DNA of 52,077 bases from Pseudomonadales bacterium (GTDB lineage: Bacteria; Pseudomonadota; Gammaproteobacteria; Pseudomonadales; DC-out160). Under the pieces are notes generated by a model, which was not told where the DNA came from, did not search any database, and worked only from the letters and a program-made list of their open reading frames with translations. Shown one piece after another: positions 50,418-52,077 of this stretch. Each line of letters opens with the position of its first letter. Position 1 is the stretch's first letter. The stretch covers positions 1-52,077 of the forward strand of contig JAHRWA010000002.1 in the NCBI GenBank assembly GCA_019090455.1, given 5' to 3'. Both the position numbers and the translations under genes were made by a program.

Positions 50418-51461
50418 GTGGCTGATTCTGATCAATCTAGTGCATCTCAAACCCCCGCTCAAATGGCGATTCAACAGCTGTTGAAAGATCTCTCCGAGGA
50501 AGTGATTGGTCAGCATGGGCTGATTCTGCGGATGCTGATTGCGCTGCTTGCTGAAGGGCACTTACTGGTAGTCGGCGCTCCTGGTTTAGCAAAGACCACC
50601 GCTGTTAAGGCGTTGGCAAACCGGCTGGAAGGGGAGTTCCACCGTATTCAATTTACCCCTGATCTGTTGCCTTCGGATATTACCGGGACTGAAATTTATC
50701 GGGCAGAAACCGGGAGTTTTGAATTTCAAAAAGGGCCACTGTTTCATCACTTTATTCTTGCTGATGAAATTAACCGAGCACCCGCCAAGGTGCAGTCAGC
50801 GTTATTGGAAGCGATGGCAGAATATCAGGTGACGGTGGGTCAAGTGACCTATCCCATGCCAGAATTATTTCTAGTGATGGCAACGCAAAATCCGATTGAG
50901 CAGGAGGGGACTTATTCTTTGCCCGAAGCGCAATTGGATCGGTTTATTATGGAAGTGAATATTGATTATCCTTCCAAAGAGGATGAGCAGAAAGTGCTGG
51001 CCTTGGTTCGACGGCAGCGTAAGTTAAAAAGGGGTAAGTTAAAACCGAGTAATTTAAAACTGGATAATTCCAAGCTAGGACTATCTGAAAATACAAATCA
51101 ATTAAATCAGCAGGTCTTATTTGCTGCGCGAGATGAGGTGTTTGAATTACATTTCTCTGATGCATTGGAGCGTTATGTGGTGGAGCTGATTGCCGCTACC
51201 CGTAATCCAGCACCTTATGATCCGTCTCTAGCAAAATGGATTCGTTACGGCGCAAGTCCACGAGGTTCCATTGCCTTGGAGCATTGCGCTCGCGCTCATG
51301 CTTGGCTAAAGGGTCGTGACTACGTCTCGCCAGAGGATATACATGCTATTGCTGAAAATGTGTTGCGGCATCGAATAATTTTATCTTATGAGGCGGTGGC
51401 AGAAGGCGTTACAGTGGAAGAGATTATCTCTAGCCTGCTGAAACTCGTGCCGGTACCCTAG
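50418..51461 (+). CDS. MoxR-family AAA+ ATPase
   Basis: 347 aa from GTG 50418. Walker A VGAPGLAKTTAVKAL, Walker B FILADEINRAPAKVQ, sensor 1 VMATQNPIEQEGTYSLPEAQ and the arginine region are all typical of the MoxR group. These chaperone ATPases usually work with von Willebrand (VWA) and DUF58 proteins. A short insertion of about 25 residues (GKLKPSNLKLDNSKLGLSEN) sits in the second half and looks locally repetitive. Confidence 0.9.
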   Translation: MADSDQSSASQTPAQMAIQQLLKDLSEEVIGQHGLILRMLIALLAEGHLLVVGAPGLAKTTAVKALANRLEGEFHRIQFTPDLLPSDITGTEIYRAETGSFEFQKGPLFHHFILADEINRAPAKVQSALLEAMAEYQVTVGQVTYPMPELFLVMATQNPIEQEGTYSLPEAQLDRFIMEVNIDYPSKEDEQKVLALVRRQRKLKRGKLKPSNLKLDNSKLGLSENTNQLNQQVLFAARDEVFELHFSDALERYVVELIAATRNPAPYDPSLAKWIRYGASPRGSIALEHCARAHAWLKGRDYVSPEDIHAIAENVLRHRIILSYEAVAEGVTVEEIISSLLKLVPVP

Positions 51462-51463
51462 TT

Positions 51464-52077
51464 ATGCCTATGCCGTTGAAATCTTACCTGCATTTTGTCA
51501 AAAAACGTGCTCAAAAAAAAGCGGTTCACAAAAGTCAGTTGGCGGGGGTCACTTGCTCTTTTGCAGAACTTCTACGGTTGCGCAGTGAAGCGGCGAAGTT
51601 GTTATTACAGTCTCCCTTAAAAGCACCGCAGGAATTAAACGGACATTTTCTGTCGGCTTTTCGAGGGCAGGGCATGGAATACGCGGAGTCTCGGCATTAT
51701 CAGTGGGGCGATGATGTACGGACAATGGATTGGCGTGTGACGGCTAAGACCAATAAGCCTCACGTTAAGGTGTTCAATCAGGAGCGTGAGCGGTCAGTGT
51801 TTTTCTTGGTGGATCACGGCGACAGCATGCACTTTGCGACACGTAATGAATATAAGTCGGTTCGTGCTTCAAAAATAGCGGCTCTGCTAGCGGGGGTTGC
51901 GGTGGATCTGAGTGATAAGGTAGGGGGGGGCGTTTTTGATGCGCAGGCTCATGTGGAACTCAAACCTACCTCGGGTGATAAGGGAATCCTGCCGTTATTA
52001 AAAAGACTCGCTATCGAACAGCCGCCTGCTCATCTTGAGCGAGAGGTTCAATCTACAACGAAAGCTACAACGAAAGC
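51464..52077 (+). CDS. DUF58 protein (3' end outside window)
   Basis: About 205 codons are visible, open to the window edge. ATG 51464 follows the MoxR stop by two bases. The central LNGHFLSAFRGQGMEYAESR, then YQWGDDVRTMDWRVTAKTNK and FNQERERSVFFLVDHGDSM, are the DUF58 signature, with a VWA-like strand at the end. It is expected to be followed by VWA-domain genes, as usual for MoxR operons. A G8 run at 51923-51930 encodes three Gly in frame. Confidence 0.9.
   Translation, partial: MPMPLKSYLHFVKKRAQKKAVHKSQLAGVTCSFAELLRLRSEAAKLLLQSPLKAPQELNGHFLSAFRGQGMEYAESRHYQWGDDVRTMDWRVTAKTNKPHVKVFNQERERSVFFLVDHGDSMHFATRNEYKSVRASKIAALLAGVAVDLSDKVGGGVFDAQAHVELKPTSGDKGILPLLKRLAIEQPPAHLEREVQSTTKATTK

Noticed and set aside
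1..52077. CRISPR arrays, tRNA or rRNA genes, prophage structural genes, integrase
   Set aside because: None could be recognised on either strand; repeats present are short tandem or attC-type.

Overview
The window looks like part of a gammaproteobacterial chromosome, probably marine (Oceanospirillales/Cellvibrionales-like). This is an inference from protein families, the exosortase/PEP-CTERM signature genes and the attC type; no rRNA or other phylogenetic marker lies in the window. No tRNA, rRNA, CRISPR array, integron integrase or replication origin was found.

Region 1 (1 to about 21.3 kb) is accessory DNA. It opens with the 3' part of an IS6-family element that has cut into a gene. It then reads as a chromosomal integron cassette array: short promoterless genes, mostly on the plus strand and each unlike its neighbours, separated by recognisable attC sites (a degenerate RYYYAAC box, imperfect inverted arms and a GTTRRRY box). 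At least ten attC sites are convincing, and several more are decayed or truncated. Cassette cargo includes two type II toxin-antitoxin pairs (a VapBC/FitAB-like pair on the minus strand and a YefM/YoeB-like pair), two GNAT acetyltransferases, a secreted tandem-YdhR protein, a TfoX-N protein, a PPOX flavoprotein, a lipoprotein hydrolase, an AlkD-like glycosylase, a GFA protein, an RRM RNA-binding protein, a PLP decarboxylase, a subclass B1 metallo-beta-lactamase with all six zinc ligands, a cyclase-family hydrolase, YdeI, DUF805, DoxX and DUF1801 proteins. There are also cassettes with no credible gene, a broken isoprenylcysteine methyltransferase, and a possible group II intron reverse-transcriptase relic. 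All attC sites point the same way, so the integrase and attI, if present, should lie to the left of base 1. attC quality falls off to the right, and a qorB/LysR pair interrupts the array.

Region 2 (21.6 to 31.7 kb) holds a secreted charged protein, an outer-membrane barrel, a five-module hybrid sensor kinase paired with an orphan periplasmic binding protein, a lipoxygenase preceded by a perfect 15-bp inverted repeat, an RsuA-type pseudouridine synthase and a secreted beta-propeller-like protein.

Region 3 (31.8 to 39.6 kb) is one minus-strand operon: asparagine-synthase-like amidotransferase, acyl carrier protein, AMP-dependent acyl ligase, HemK-type methyltransferase, NAD synthase and two alpha/beta hydrolases. 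The ligase, amidotransferase and hydrolases resemble families that accompany exosortase A (XrtA) loci, but no exosortase is encoded here. The set looks like an acyl-activation and amide-forming route.

Region 4 (39.9 to 45.3 kb) has an alpha/beta hydrolase, a PEP-CTERM protein (a likely substrate of an exosortase encoded elsewhere), several small secreted or membrane proteins of unknown role and a MaoC hydratase. Region 5 (45.4 kb to the end) has a YhaO/YhaN (Mre11/Rad50-like) nuclease operon and, divergently, a MoxR ATPase followed by a DUF58 protein that runs off the window.
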